The notes under the pieces were generated by a model. The model was not told the origin of the DNA and ran no database searches. It was given only the letters and a program-made list of their open reading frames with translations. The position numbers were made by a program, and so were the translations under genes. This document shows positions 33,703-43,231 of a stretch of DNA of 64,000 nt, one piece after another (position 1 is the stretch's first letter; every line of letters begins with the position of its first letter). The DNA lies in the NCBI GenBank assembly GCA_963833495.1, contig CAWHYJ010000011.1:1-64000 (forward strand), given 5' to 3'. This DNA is from Fodinibacter sp963833495 (GTDB taxonomy: Bacteria > Actinomycetota > Actinomycetes > Actinomycetales > Dermatophilaceae).

Positions 33703-33722
33703 TTATCTTGACGTCAAGATAA
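33703..33722. promoter_or_regulatory. 20-bp perfect palindrome, MarR-type operator
   Basis: TTATCTTGACGTCAAGATAA is fully self-complementary. TTGACGTCAA cores with this spacing are typical of MarR-family operators. It lies between the divergent MFS and hotdog-like genes. No regulator gene is adjacent, so the protein that binds it is encoded elsewhere. Confidence 0.65.
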
Positions 33723-33755
33723 CCCGCGCCGGGCCAGCGTGGGTAGGTTGGCGAC

Positions 33756-34484
33756 GTGGAGATCAGCATCCCGCACCGCTACTGCGGGCCCCCGGAGTCC
33801 GGCAACGGTGGGTGGGTCTGCGGCACGGTCGCGGCGCACGTGCCCACCACCGCGTCGCGCCCGGCCGTGACCGTGCGGCTGGCGAGCCCGCCGCCGCTCG
33901 ACCGGCCGATGGCGCTCGAGGCCGAGCCGGCCGATGGCCTCATGGTGCTTCGCCTGCTCGACCGCGGGCACCTGGTGGCGAGTGGCACGGCATCCGCCGA
34001 CCTCGCGGAGGAGGTGCCGCCGGCGGTGACTCTGGAGCAGGCCCGCGCCGCGGAGCCGCGGTTCGAGGGGCTGGCCGACCATCCGTTCCCCACCTGCTTC
34101 GCCTGTGGCACCGGCCGCGAGCCGGGCGACGGCCTGTGCCTGCGGCCCGGCCCGCTCGACGACGGCACCGGCCGGTATGCCGCGACGTGGGAACCGCTCG
34201 AGGTGAGCGGGCCGATGGTGTGGGCCGCGCTCGACTGCCCCGGGGGCTGGTCGGCCGGCATCGCGGGGCGGCCGATGGTGCTCGGCACGATGACCGCGCG
34301 CCTGCTGGAGTCGCCCGTGGTGGGCGAGCCGCACGTCGTGCTCGCCTGGCAGCGCGGCAGCGAGGGCCGCAAGCACCACTCCGGCTCGGCGCTGTTCTCG
34401 CCCGCCGGTGAGCTGCTGGCCCGCGCGGAGGCCACCTGGATCGCCGTCGACCCCACCAGTATCCGACCGAAGGACCTGTCATGA
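33756..34484 (+). CDS. Hotdog-like / thioesterase-related protein
   Basis: 242 residues. HPFPTCFACGTGREPGDGLC is the most recognisable part and is found in hotdog-fold proteins of actinobacteria. VWAALDCPGGWSAG and LGTMTARLLES also fit an acyl-CoA thioesterase-like fold. No firm function. GTG start lies 6 nt after TAGGTT (33744-33749), so it is leaderless. Overlaps the SDR gene by 4 bp. Confidence 0.7.
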   Translation: MEISIPHRYCGPPESGNGGWVCGTVAAHVPTTASRPAVTVRLASPPPLDRPMALEAEPADGLMVLRLLDRGHLVASGTASADLAEEVPPAVTLEQARAAEPRFEGLADHPFPTCFACGTGREPGDGLCLRPGPLDDGTGRYAATWEPLEVSGPMVWAALDCPGGWSAGIAGRPMVLGTMTARLLESPVVGEPHVVLAWQRGSEGRKHHSGSALFSPAGELLARAEATWIAVDPTSIRPKDLS

Positions 34485-35254
34485 CTGCCACTCCCTCCGC
34501 CCCCGAACCTGGCGACCGGGTCGCCGTCGTCACCGGGGCGAGCAGCGGCATCGGCGCCGCGACAGCCCGGCTGCTCGCCGCGCAGGGCTTCCGGGTCGTG
34601 TGTGCGGCACGACGGGTCGAGCGGGTCGAGGCGCTGGCCGCCGAGATCGGCGGGGTGGCCGTGGCGTGCGACGTCACCCGCGACGACGACGTCGCCCGGC
34701 TCGTGGCCGCGGCCGGCGAGCGGGTGCACGTGCTCGTCAACAACGCAGGCGGCGCCCTCGGGCTCGAGCCGGTGGCCCAGGCCGACGTCGATCTGTGGCA
34801 GCAGATGTATGCCACCAACGTGCTCGGCACCCTGCGGGTCACCAAGGCGCTGCTGCCCGCGCTGGTGGCCGCCGACGGCGAAGGGGTGGTGGTCAACGTC
34901 GGTTCGATTGCCGGGTTCCTCGCCTACGAGGGCGGCGGCGGCTACACCGTGGCCAAGCACGGCGTGCACGTGATGACCGAGACGCTGCGCCTGGAGCTCG
35001 TCGACCAGCCGGTGCGCATCACGCTCGTCGCGCCCGGGATGGTGCGCACCGACGAGTTCTCGCTCACCCGGTTCGCTGGTGACCAGGAGCGGGCGGATGC
35101 CGTGTACGCCGGGGTGCCGAACCCCCTGGTCGCCGAGGACGTCGCCGACGCCATCGTGTGGATGGCGACCCGCCCGGCGCACGTCAACATCGACCTGCTG
35201 GTGGTCAAGCCGCGGGTGCAGGCCGCCCCCCACAAGGTCCACCGCGAGCCGTAA
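34481..35254 (+). CDS. Short-chain dehydrogenase/reductase
   Basis: Classical SDR of 257 residues: TGASSGIGAATARLL (cofactor glycine motif), DVTRDDDVARL, VNNAGGALGLEPV, catalytic Ser in NVGSIAGF, and YTVAK with Tyr and Lys. CAARRVERVE after the second strand suggests NADP. Resembles YdfG-type serine/3-hydroxy acid dehydrogenases. Substrate unknown. ATGA overlap with the preceding gene. Confidence 0.88.
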   Translation: MTATPSAPEPGDRVAVVTGASSGIGAATARLLAAQGFRVVCAARRVERVEALAAEIGGVAVACDVTRDDDVARLVAAAGERVHVLVNNAGGALGLEPVAQADVDLWQQMYATNVLGTLRVTKALLPALVAADGEGVVVNVGSIAGFLAYEGGGGYTVAKHGVHVMTETLRLELVDQPVRITLVAPGMVRTDEFSLTRFAGDQERADAVYAGVPNPLVAEDVADAIVWMATRPAHVNIDLLVVKPRVQAAPHKVHREP

Positions 35255-35297
35255 CCCGGGCCGGCCCCCCCGCTCCTGAGCTGCACCGACTACGACG

Positions 35298-35361
35298 TCG
35301 TGCGACTTACAGGCGGTTCTTACCGTCCGCAGGGTGCGAGAACCGTGTGCAAATCGCACGA
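35298..35361. terminator. Long imperfect inverted repeat between convergent genes
   Basis: The arms 35298-35320 (starting TCGTGCGACTTACA) and 35339-35361 (complement starting TCGTGCGATTTGCA) pair over 19 of 23 positions with an 18-nt loop. It is likely a bidirectional terminator but longer and more irregular than the other terminators here, so a mobile palindrome (REP-like) is possible. Confidence 0.55.
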
Positions 35362-35373
35362 AGTCGAGTTGGG

Positions 35374-36087
35374 CTAGGGCTGGCGGCGGGAGACCTCCCA
35401 CGAGGTGGGGTCGCCGAGGTCGCCCTCGCCCGTGCGGGTGAACACCAGCCGGTCGTGCAGCCGGTTGCGCCGCCCGGCCCAGAACTCGACCTCGTCGGGC
35501 ACGATCCGGAAGCCGCCCCAGAAGTCGGGCACCGGCACGTCGTCGTCCCCACCGTGGTCGGGGAAGGCTGCCGCCCGCGCCGCGTACTGCGCCTCGAGCT
35601 CGCGCCGGGAGCCGATCGGCTCGGACTGCCGCGAGGCCCACGCCGAGATGCGCGACGCCCAGGGCCGAGAGTCGAAGTACTGCTCGACCTCGTCCCGCTC
35701 CACCTCGACCGCGGTGCCGCGGAAGCGGATCGCGCGGTACATCGCCGGCCAGGTCAGGGATGCCGCCACCGCCGAGTTCCTGGTGAGCTCGCGCCCCTTG
35801 GTCGACGTCAGGGCCGTCACGAAGCCCGGGCCACGCTCGTCGAAGAAGCGCATCAGCACGGTGCGCACGTTCGGCCGCCCGTCGCCGTCGACCGTCGCGA
35901 CCGAGATCGCCAGCGGCTCGAAGACGTCGCGGCTCGCCTCCGCCCGGGCCACGGCGTCGTCGACCCAGGCCCGGGCCTGCGCGTAGGGCGTCTCGAGCAG
36001 CGCCTCCTCGGTGAGGCCGTCACCGTCGTAGTCGACCCGCCGGGGATCCGTGCGGATGCCGTTGTCGTCGCCCCGCGCCTCGCTCAT
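35374..36087 (-). CDS. pdxH: Pyridoxamine 5'-phosphate oxidase
   Basis: FMN enzyme that makes pyridoxal phosphate in the last step of B6 salvage. 237 residues with MSVATVDGDGRPNVRTVLMR-like substrate segment, FFDERGPGFVTALTSTKGRE, SRISAWASRQSEPIGSRREL, and the C-terminal FWAGRRNRLHDRLVFTR that is diagnostic for PdxH. TACGAT lies 6 nt before the ATG, so it is leaderless. Confidence 0.95.
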   Translation of the reverse strand: MSEARGDDNGIRTDPRRVDYDGDGLTEEALLETPYAQARAWVDDAVARAEASRDVFEPLAISVATVDGDGRPNVRTVLMRFFDERGPGFVTALTSTKGRELTRNSAVAASLTWPAMYRAIRFRGTAVEVERDEVEQYFDSRPWASRISAWASRQSEPIGSRRELEAQYAARAAAFPDHGGDDDVPVPDFWGGFRIVPDEVEFWAGRRNRLHDRLVFTRTGEGDLGDPTSWEVSRRQP

Positions 36088-36144
36088 CGGGCGATCGTAT
36101 GCCGGGCGTCGGCGCGGCCACCCGTCATCCGCCGCTGTCGAACG

Positions 36145-37440
36145 TCAGGGGGTGGGGTGGCGGGCGTCGTAGCGCAGGAACCCGGGCTGGCGCAGCGACA
36201 GCAACCCGATGGCGCCGATGCAGGCGATGCCGCCGAACACCGCCGTCGCCCCCTCCCCGATCCGCTCGGCCACCGCACCCCCGAGCAGCTCGCCCACCCG
36301 GGGCCCACCGGCCACCACGACGATGAAGACCCCCTGCAGCCGCCCGCGCATCCGGTCGGGCGCGGCCGACTGCAGGATCGTCGTGCGGAAGACGGCGCTC
36401 ACGGCATCCGCCGCACCGGCGAAGGCCATCGCCACCAGCGCCCCCCACAGCGCCTGGGTCGGCGTGAGCCAGCCGTTCGCGCCGAGCAGGGCGACGCCCA
36501 GCCCGATGATGCCGATGCCCCAGCCGACGATGCTCACCATGATCGCCAGGCCCTGCCGGCGCACCGACCCGAGCCGCCCGGACGTCAGGGTGGCGAGCAC
36601 CGCGCCCAGCGCGGCCGCGGCGTAGAGGTAGCCCACGGTGCGCGCCCCCCCGCCGAGGATGACGGCGCCGGCGGCCGGGAACAGCACCCGTGGCTGGGCC
36701 AGCAGCATCGCGGCGATGTCGGCCACGAACGTCATCCGCACGTTCGGTGCACCGCGCAGGAACCGGAACCCGTCGAGCACCGACGCGAGCCCGGCCCGGG
36801 TCGCCTCGCCCGCCTCGTGCGGCTCGGGCGGCAGCGGCTGCAGGCGCCACAGCCCCCACAGCGCCGCCATCGTGACCAGCGCGTCGGCGGTGTAGGCGGT
36901 GGCGAAGCCGCCCCAGTCGACGAGCAGGCCGGCCATCAGCGGCCCGACCATCATCGCCGTCGACATCGCGAAGACGCCGAGCGCGTTCGCGGCGGGCAGC
37001 TGCTCGCGCGGCAGGATGCGCGGGTAGATGCTCTGCCGCGCAGGCGAGCTCACCCCGAACGCGCCGTTCCAGACGGCCACCAGCACGTAGAGCACCCAGA
37101 CGTCGTCGTTGCCGAGCCAGGCCTGCAGCGCGCACGCGATCGACGTCGCCCACGCCACGAGGTTGGCGACCAGGGCGACCAGGCGCCGGTCGTGGTGGTC
37201 GGACAGCGATCCCCCGTAGAGCCCGAACGCCACCAGGGGCACCAGCGCGAAGAACCCCACGAGCCCGACCGCCGCGGTCGAGCCGGTGATGTCGTAGACC
37301 TGCAGCCCGATCGCGACCACAGCCATCTGCGAGCCGACGTTCGAGAGCGTGAAGCCGGCATACAGCCGCCGGTACGCCGGGTTCACCCGCAGCGGGGTGA
37401 GGTCCGGCAGGTTGGCGCGCAGCACCCGGCGATCATGCAC
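36145..37440 (-). CDS. MFS transporter, EntS/enterobactin-exporter-like
   Basis: 431 residues, 12 helices: NPAYRRLYAGFTLSNVGSQM at the start, FGLYGGSLSDHHDRRLVALV in the TM2-3 loop, SSPARQSIYPRILPREQLPA in TM5. This set resembles EntS/MFS_3 proteins, some of which export siderophores. GTG 37440 is assumed as start (no good ribosome site; GTG 37425 is an alternative). Divergent from the NYN gene. Confidence 0.82.
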   Translation of the reverse strand: MHDRRVLRANLPDLTPLRVNPAYRRLYAGFTLSNVGSQMAVVAIGLQVYDITGSTAAVGLVGFFALVPLVAFGLYGGSLSDHHDRRLVALVANLVAWATSIACALQAWLGNDDVWVLYVLVAVWNGAFGVSSPARQSIYPRILPREQLPAANALGVFAMSTAMMVGPLMAGLLVDWGGFATAYTADALVTMAALWGLWRLQPLPPEPHEAGEATRAGLASVLDGFRFLRGAPNVRMTFVADIAAMLLAQPRVLFPAAGAVILGGGARTVGYLYAAAALGAVLATLTSGRLGSVRRQGLAIMVSIVGWGIGIIGLGVALLGANGWLTPTQALWGALVAMAFAGAADAVSAVFRTTILQSAAPDRMRGRLQGVFIVVVAGGPRVGELLGGAVAERIGEGATAVFGGIACIGAIGLLSLRQPGFLRYDARHPTP

Positions 37441-37491
37441 GAGGGCACCGACCAGCAGGGTCGTCGGGGCCCGCGGGCATAGGGTCCGACC

Positions 37492-38469
37492 ATGGACAAG
37501 CCGGCGCAGATCGCGCTCCTCATCGACGCCGACAACGCGACGGCGTCCCGCATCGACGTCATCCTCGGCGAGCTCTCGCGGCTCGGCGAGACCAACGTGC
37601 GTCGCGCCTACGGCAACTGGACCAAGACCGGCCTGAAGTCGTGGCAGGAGGTGTTGCACGAGAACGCGATCCGCCCGGTACAACAGTTCGACCCGAGCAA
37701 GGGCAAGAACGCCAGCGACATCGCCCTGGCCGTCGACGCCGTCGAGATCCTGCACACCCAGCGCCCGGACGCCTTCGCGCTGGTCTCCTCCGACGCCGAC
37801 TTCACCCCCCTGGTCATGCACCTGCGCGAGCACGGCGCCCACGTCTACGGCTTCGGCGACGCCAAGACGCCGCAGCCGTTCCAGAGCGCCTGCACCCGTT
37901 TCCTCGTGCTCAACCGGCTCTCCTCCCCCAGCGGCCAGGCCGAGCCCGGCCTCCCCGATGCCGGACCGGCGAATGCCGTGGTGTCCCCGGACGACGAGCC
38001 CGCGCCCCCCACCACCAAGCGGCGCCGGGCCACGGCCAAGGCGACGAGCACGGTGACCGAGGCGACCGCGGCACCGGCCGCGAAGGCCACGGCATCCGCG
38101 AAGAAGACCACCGCCACGGCGGCCACGAAGGCCGCCGCCGCGACCGAGGCACACGCCCAGGGCTCGACGCCGGCCCGCGCCACCCGCGCCCAGCTGCGCG
38201 GTGACCGCAAGCTCGTGGCCCTGCTGCGCCGGGCGGTGGAGGGCGCCGCCGACGACGAGGGCTGGGCCCGGGTCGGCACGGTCGGCAACCACATCTCCAA
38301 CCAGTCCTCGTTCGACCCGCGCAACTACGGCTACGCGAAGCTGAGCAGGCTCCTCGAGGCCACCGACCTGTTCGACATCCGCGACGCCGGCGGCCAGAAC
38401 ATGGCCGTCAGGGACCGCCGCGGGGCCGCCGGGACGTCCAGCAACGGGACAGCCGGTGGGAACGCATGA
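37492..38469 (+). CDS. NYN-domain RNase-like protein with LOTUS/OST-HTH domain
   Basis: 325 residues. NYN (PIN-like) nuclease domain 1-150: IALLIDADNATASR (first acidic site), DPSKGKNASDIALAVDAVEI (second), ALVSSDADFTPL (third). A long Ala/Lys/Thr linker (170-230) is followed by an OST-HTH/LOTUS domain (KLVALLRRAVEGAADDEGWA ... FDPRNYGYAKLSRLLEATDL), which binds RNA. This is the architecture of bacterial Limkain-b1-like proteins. ATG lies 6 nt after TAGGGT, so it is leaderless. Confidence 0.9.
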   Translation: MDKPAQIALLIDADNATASRIDVILGELSRLGETNVRRAYGNWTKTGLKSWQEVLHENAIRPVQQFDPSKGKNASDIALAVDAVEILHTQRPDAFALVSSDADFTPLVMHLREHGAHVYGFGDAKTPQPFQSACTRFLVLNRLSSPSGQAEPGLPDAGPANAVVSPDDEPAPPTTKRRRATAKATSTVTEATAAPAAKATASAKKTTATAATKAAAATEAHAQGSTPARATRAQLRGDRKLVALLRRAVEGAADDEGWARVGTVGNHISNQSSFDPRNYGYAKLSRLLEATDLFDIRDAGGQNMAVRDRRGAAGTSSNGTAGGNA

Positions 38470-38527
38470 CGGTGGCGTGCACAATGGGGCCGCCCGACAA
38501 CGGCGACGAGCGACGATTGGGGACCCC

Positions 38528-39664
38528 ATGAGCACCGCAGCACAGACCGGGACGGCCCACCCGGAGAGCGACCCGAACTTCCAGCCCGGCCTGGAGGGCG
38601 TGGTCGCTTTCGAGTCCGAGATCGCGGAACCCGACAAGCAGGGTGGCGCGCTGCGCTACCGGGGGGTCGACATCAACGACCTGGTCGGTCGCGTGTCCTT
38701 CGGCCAGGTCTGGGGGCTGCTCGTCGACGACGAGTTCGACCCGGGCCTGCCCCCCGCCGAGCCGTTCCCGCTGCCGGTGCACAGCGGCGACATCCGGGTC
38801 GACGTGCAGTCGGCCATCGCCCAGCTCGCCCCCATGTGGGGCTTCAAGCCGCTGCTCGACATCGACGACGACGAGGCCCGGGACAACCTCGCCCGTGCCT
38901 CGGTGATGGCGATGTCGTTCATCGGCCAGGCCGCCCACGGGCAGTCGACCCCGATGGTGCCGCAGAGCGAGGTCGACAAGGGCCGCACCATCGCCGAGCG
39001 GTTCATGATCCGCTGGCGGGGCGAGCCCGACCCCAAGCACGTCGAGGCGATCGACTCCTACTTCATCTCCGCGGCCGAGCACGGCATGAACGCCTCGACC
39101 TTCACCGCGCGGGTCATCGCCTCCACCGGCGCGGATGTCGCCGCGTGCCTCTCCGGCGCGATCGGCGCCCTCTCCGGGCCGCTGCACGGGGGCGCCCCGA
39201 GCCGGGCCCAGCACATGATCGAGGGTGTCGAGAAGATGGGCGACGCACGGCGCTACGTCAAGGAGGTGCTCGACCGCAAGGAGCGCCTGATGGGCTTCGG
39301 GCACCGCGTCTACCGGGCCTACGACCCGCGCGCCACCGTGCTGCGCGACACCTGCAAGCGCCTCGAGACCCCCCGCTACGAGGTCGCCCTCGAGCTCGAG
39401 AAGGCCGCCATCGCCGAGCTCGCCGAGCGCTACCCCGAGCGCCGGATGGAGACCAACGTCGACTTCTGGGCTGCGGTGCTGCTCGACTTCGCCGACGTGC
39501 CCGGCGACATGATGACGCCGCTGTTCGTCTCGGCCCGTACCGCCGGCTGGTCGGCGCACATCCTCGAGCAGAAGCGAGCCGGGCGGCTCATCCGCCCCAG
39601 CGCGCGGTACGTCGGGCACGGTCCGCGCCCGATCGAGGACGTCAAGGGGTTCCGCGCGCACTGA
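38528..39664 (+). CDS. Citrate synthase (type 2)
   Basis: 378 residues. Condenses acetyl-CoA and oxaloacetate; this form belongs to the shorter citrate/2-methylcitrate synthase group (CitA/GltA2-like). Catalytic residues in AAEHGMNASTFTARVIASTG (first His), GFGHRVYRAYDPRA (second His) and NVDFWAAVLLDF (Asp). Start MSTAAQTGTA preferred; the frame is open 24 codons further. The terminator follows 19 bp after the stop. Confidence 0.93.
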   Translation: MSTAAQTGTAHPESDPNFQPGLEGVVAFESEIAEPDKQGGALRYRGVDINDLVGRVSFGQVWGLLVDDEFDPGLPPAEPFPLPVHSGDIRVDVQSAIAQLAPMWGFKPLLDIDDDEARDNLARASVMAMSFIGQAAHGQSTPMVPQSEVDKGRTIAERFMIRWRGEPDPKHVEAIDSYFISAAEHGMNASTFTARVIASTGADVAACLSGAIGALSGPLHGGAPSRAQHMIEGVEKMGDARRYVKEVLDRKERLMGFGHRVYRAYDPRATVLRDTCKRLETPRYEVALELEKAAIAELAERYPERRMETNVDFWAAVLLDFADVPGDMMTPLFVSARTAGWSAHILEQKRAGRLIRPSARYVGHGPRPIEDVKGFRAH

Positions 39665-39683
39665 CCGCGGCGTCAGCACGTCC

Positions 39684-39722
39684 GGGCGGGCCCGGCATCC
39701 ACCACGGATGCCGGGCCCGCCC
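39684..39722 (+). terminator. Perfect 17-bp terminator with inverted GGATGCCG motifs
   Basis: GGGCGGGCCCGGCATCC (39684-39700) and GGATGCCGGGCCCGCCC (39706-39722) form a perfect stem with loop ACCAC. The motif pair closes the loop. Confidence 0.88.
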
Positions 39723-39856
39723 GCGTTCCCCAACCGGCCCGCGCACCGCTCGTGCACCGGTTCCCGCATCGGTCTCCGCCCCGCTCGCCGTCACAGCGGC
39801 ACGGACTTACGCTCGCTGGAAGCCGGCCAACGCCGGAGGCTGCCTGGAGGTGCCCG

Positions 39857-41863
39857 ATGTCGCGCTCCCGCCTGCTGTCCCCACTCGCCGCGCTCGGTCT
39901 GGGACTGGCCCTCGCCCTCGGCGCCGGGCCGGCTGCCATCCCCACTGCCTCCGCAGCGCCGACGGTGCAGGTGACGACGGTGGTCAGCGGCCTGAGCAAC
40001 CCCTGGGACCTCACCTGGGTCGAGCCGAACCTCCTGCTCTACGACCTGAAGGCGGGCCAGGTCTGGAGCAAGCGCGGTGCGGCCGCCCCGCAGCGGGTCG
40101 CCATCTCCGGCTTCCCGGCGATCTTCAACGTCGGGGAGTCCGGGCTGCTCGGCATCGTGGCCGACCCGGCATCCGCCACCAACCGGCGCTTCTACACCTG
40201 CCAGGCCGTGCAGGACGCGAGCGGCGGCGCCCTCGACATCCGCGTGCTGCGCTGGCGGATGACGAGCGACACCGCCGCCACCTCCGACGGCGCACCGGTC
40301 GTCACCGGCATCCCCCTGGTGAGCGGCCGGCACGGGGGCTGCCGGCTGCGCTTCGGCACCGACGGCTACCTCTACGTGGGCACCGGGGACGCGGCGGTCG
40401 GCACCAACCCGCAGAACCTCGCGTCGCTGGGCGGCAAGGTGCTCCGGGTCGGCTGGGACGGTTCGATCCCCGCCGACAACCCCTTCGTCGGCAACGGCGG
40501 GAACGCCCGGTACGTCTACAACTACGGCCACCGCAACGTGCAGGGCCTTGCCGCGCGCCCGGGGACCAACGAGTTGTGGTCGGTCGAGCACGGAAGCGAC
40601 CGCGACGACGAGGTCAACCTCGTCGTTCGCGGGGACAACTACGGCTGGGACCCCGTGCCGGGCTACAACGAGGCGACCCCGATGACCGACCTCACGAAGT
40701 TCCCCACGGCGCGCCCGGCGATGTGGACCTCAGGGTTCCCGACGGTCGCGACCAGCGGCGCAGCCTTCCTGACCGACGCGCGGTGGGGGGCGTGGCGGGG
40801 TGCGCTCGCCGTCGCCCTGCTCAAGGACCAGGGCATCTCGCTGATGCGGATGAACCCGACGCCCGGTCCGAGCCGGGTCGTGGCGGTCACCCCGCTGGCC
40901 CAGGCCGAGGGGTTCGGGCGGATCCGGAGCCTGATGCAGGGGCCGGACGGGGCCTTGTGGTTCACGACGTCGAACGGCACCAACGACCGGATCGTGCGCA
41001 TCGCACCCACCGCGACGCCCCCCGTGCGGTCGGCCGGAACGCTGGTCTCGCCCTCCGGCGTCACGCTGGCCCGCACCGGCACCCAGATCACCGCGTTCGT
41101 GCGGAGCACCGGCGACCATGTCTCCCTGCGGCGCAGCACCGACGACGGCAGCACGTGGGGCGGGTACACCCCGGCCGGGGTCAACTCCACCAACGCACCC
41201 TCGGCCACGTCGTCGGCGGCCGGCCGGGTCGACCTCGTCACGCGTCTGGCCTCCGGCGCGGTCGTGCACTCGTGGTACCGCGGCGGCCCGCGGCTCGGCT
41301 CGACCAACCTCGGGGGCAACGTGGTCGCGCAGCACGCGGTCTCCCTGGGCGACGGCACGCTCGACGTGTTCGCCGTCTCGCCGCGGGGCGTGGCCCACCG
41401 CCAGCACTGGAACGGGCAGCGCTGGAGCGGTTGGGTGTCCGTCGGCGGCCCGTTCACCTCCGGGCTGTCGGCGTCGGCCGACCCCGCCCGCAAGCTCATC
41501 GTCGTGACCGGGCGGAGCACCAGCGGCGCCACCTACGAGCGCTCCTTCACCCCCACCGCGGGCCTCGGCACCTGGACCCCGCAGGCCGTCAGCATGTCCG
41601 GCTGGTCCGACCGGGCCCTCGGCGACACCTGGCCCGGTGTCGCCCGGCTCTCGGTGTCCGCGGCGTCCGACGGGCGGGCGGTCGTGCAGCGCGGGTCGCT
41701 GGTGGTCGCCACGACTGCGGTGTGGACGTCGGCCGGGGACATCGTCTCGCGCCCCGACGGCAGCTTCCTGATGGCCGGGCGCGGCAGCGACGGCGGGCTC
41801 TGGGTCACCCGGGGCGGTCCGAGCAGCTACAGCAGCGTCGCCCTCGGCGGGGCGGTGCGCTGA
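39857..41863 (+). CDS. Secreted PQQ-dependent sugar (sorbosone/glucose) dehydrogenase
   Basis: 668 residues. Signal peptide MSRSRLLSPLAALGLGLALA... ending SAA. The GSDH beta-propeller domain (40-360): LSNPWDLTW, GESGLLGIVADP, GRHGGCRLRFGTDGYLYVGT, NYGHRNVQGLA, EHGSDRDDEVNLV. These are motifs of the soluble PQQ aldose dehydrogenase fold. The C-terminal ~300 residues are beta-propeller or sialidase-like repeats (LRRSTDDGSTWGGYTPAG, WNGQRWSGWVSVGGPF). The ribosome site GGAGG lies 7 nt before ATG 39857. No pqq synthesis genes are nearby. Confidence 0.88.
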   Translation: MSRSRLLSPLAALGLGLALALGAGPAAIPTASAAPTVQVTTVVSGLSNPWDLTWVEPNLLLYDLKAGQVWSKRGAAAPQRVAISGFPAIFNVGESGLLGIVADPASATNRRFYTCQAVQDASGGALDIRVLRWRMTSDTAATSDGAPVVTGIPLVSGRHGGCRLRFGTDGYLYVGTGDAAVGTNPQNLASLGGKVLRVGWDGSIPADNPFVGNGGNARYVYNYGHRNVQGLAARPGTNELWSVEHGSDRDDEVNLVVRGDNYGWDPVPGYNEATPMTDLTKFPTARPAMWTSGFPTVATSGAAFLTDARWGAWRGALAVALLKDQGISLMRMNPTPGPSRVVAVTPLAQAEGFGRIRSLMQGPDGALWFTTSNGTNDRIVRIAPTATPPVRSAGTLVSPSGVTLARTGTQITAFVRSTGDHVSLRRSTDDGSTWGGYTPAGVNSTNAPSATSSAAGRVDLVTRLASGAVVHSWYRGGPRLGSTNLGGNVVAQHAVSLGDGTLDVFAVSPRGVAHRQHWNGQRWSGWVSVGGPFTSGLSASADPARKLIVVTGRSTSGATYERSFTPTAGLGTWTPQAVSMSGWSDRALGDTWPGVARLSVSAASDGRAVVQRGSLVVATTAVWTSAGDIVSRPDGSFLMAGRGSDGGLWVTRGGPSSYSSVALGGAVR

Positions 41864-41995
41864 GCGCCCCACCCCAGGCTCGGCCGGGCACCCGCGGCGA
41901 TCCACGTGGTGGACCTCACGTCCGGCATCCGGTCACCATCGGTGAGGATGGGGAACCGCCACCCCGACCAACGCCCGACGACACCGGAGACCCCC

Positions 41996-43126
41996 GTGAG
42001 CGACACCGCCCCCATCACCATCCCCGCCGAGCTGCTCCCCGCCGACGGTCGGTTCGGGTCCGGTCCGTCGAAGGTGCGCCCCGAGCAGGTCGAGGCGCTC
42101 ACCGCGATCGGCCGCACGGTGATGGGCACGTCGCACCGCCAGGCGCCGGTGCGCAACATCGTCAAGTCGATCCGCTCGGGTCTCGCCACCTACTTCGACG
42201 TCCCCGAGGGCTACGAGGTCGTGCTCGGCAACGGCGGCGCGACGGCGTTCTGGGACGTCGCCGCCTTCGGACTGGTCCGCGACCGCGCGCAGCACCTCAC
42301 CTTCGGCGAGTTCTCGAGCAAGTTCGCCACGGTCACGAAGAACGCGCCGTTCCTCGGCGAGCCCACCGTCATCTCCAGCGAGCCCGGCACCCGCCCCGAC
42401 CCCCGGGCCGAGGCCGGCGTCGACGTCTACGCCTGGGCGCACAACGAGACCAGCACCGGCGTCATGGCCCCCGTGCAGCGGGTCGAGGGCGCGGATGCCG
42501 ACGCCCTCGTGCTGATCGACGCCACCTCGGGAGCCGGCGGCCTGCCGGTCGACGTCAGCCAGGCCGACGTCTACTACTTCGCGCCGCAGAAGTCGTTCGC
42601 CTCCGACGGCGGGCTCTGGCTGGCCCTGTTCTCGCCCGCCGCGCTGGCGCGCGTCGAGGAGATCGCGGCATCCGGCCGGTGGGTGCCCGACTTCTTCAGC
42701 CTGCCCACAGCGATCACCAACAGCCGGCTCGACCAGACCTACAACACACCGGCCCTCGCCACACTCGCCATGCTGAACAACCAGGTCGAGTGGCTCAACG
42801 GCAACGGCGGCCTCGACTGGGCCACCGCCCGCACCAAGGACTCCTCGGGCCGGCTCTACGACTGGGCCGAGGCCAGCGACTACGCCACCCCCTACGTCAC
42901 CGACCCGGCCAACCGCTCCCAGGTGGTCGCCACCATCGACTTCGACGACGCGATCGACGCCGCGGCCATCGCAAAGACGTTGCGCGCCAACGGTGTCGTC
43001 GACGTCGAGCCCTACCGCAAGCTCGGCCGCAACCAGCTGCGGGTGGCCTGCTTCCCCGCGGTCGACCCCGACGACGTCAGCAAGCTGATCGGCTGCGTCG
43101 AGCACGTCGTCGAGCGCCTCGCCTGA
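41996..43126 (+). CDS. serC: Phosphoserine transaminase
   Basis: PLP enzyme of serine biosynthesis, 376 residues. GRFGSGPSKVRPEQVEAL and MGTSHRQAPVRNIVKSIR are diagnostic for the actinobacterial SerC form. Schiff-base Lys in YFAPQKSFASDGGLW. GTG start 41996 (VSDTAPITIPAE); the frame is open to ATG 41906 without a ribosome site. Followed by a strong terminator. Confidence 0.93.
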   Translation: MSDTAPITIPAELLPADGRFGSGPSKVRPEQVEALTAIGRTVMGTSHRQAPVRNIVKSIRSGLATYFDVPEGYEVVLGNGGATAFWDVAAFGLVRDRAQHLTFGEFSSKFATVTKNAPFLGEPTVISSEPGTRPDPRAEAGVDVYAWAHNETSTGVMAPVQRVEGADADALVLIDATSGAGGLPVDVSQADVYYFAPQKSFASDGGLWLALFSPAALARVEEIAASGRWVPDFFSLPTAITNSRLDQTYNTPALATLAMLNNQVEWLNGNGGLDWATARTKDSSGRLYDWAEASDYATPYVTDPANRSQVVATIDFDDAIDAAAIAKTLRANGVVDVEPYRKLGRNQLRVACFPAVDPDDVSKLIGCVEHVVERLA

Positions 43127-43151
43127 CGACCCGCCACACTGCCAGGTCCGG

Positions 43152-43191
43152 AGCGGGGCAACATCGACCAATAGGTCGATGTTGCCCCGCT
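43152..43191. terminator. Bidirectional terminator between serC and WS/DGAT gene
   Basis: AGCGGGGCAACATCGACC (43152-43169) and GGTCGATGTTGCCCCGCT (43174-43191) form a perfect 18-bp stem with loop AATA, between convergent genes. Two further GGATGCCG copies stand in tandem at 43222 and 43237. Confidence 0.9.
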
Positions 43192-43231
43192 GTCGGCGTC
43201 CCGGGCTGCGTCAGGGCCAGCCGGATGCCGG

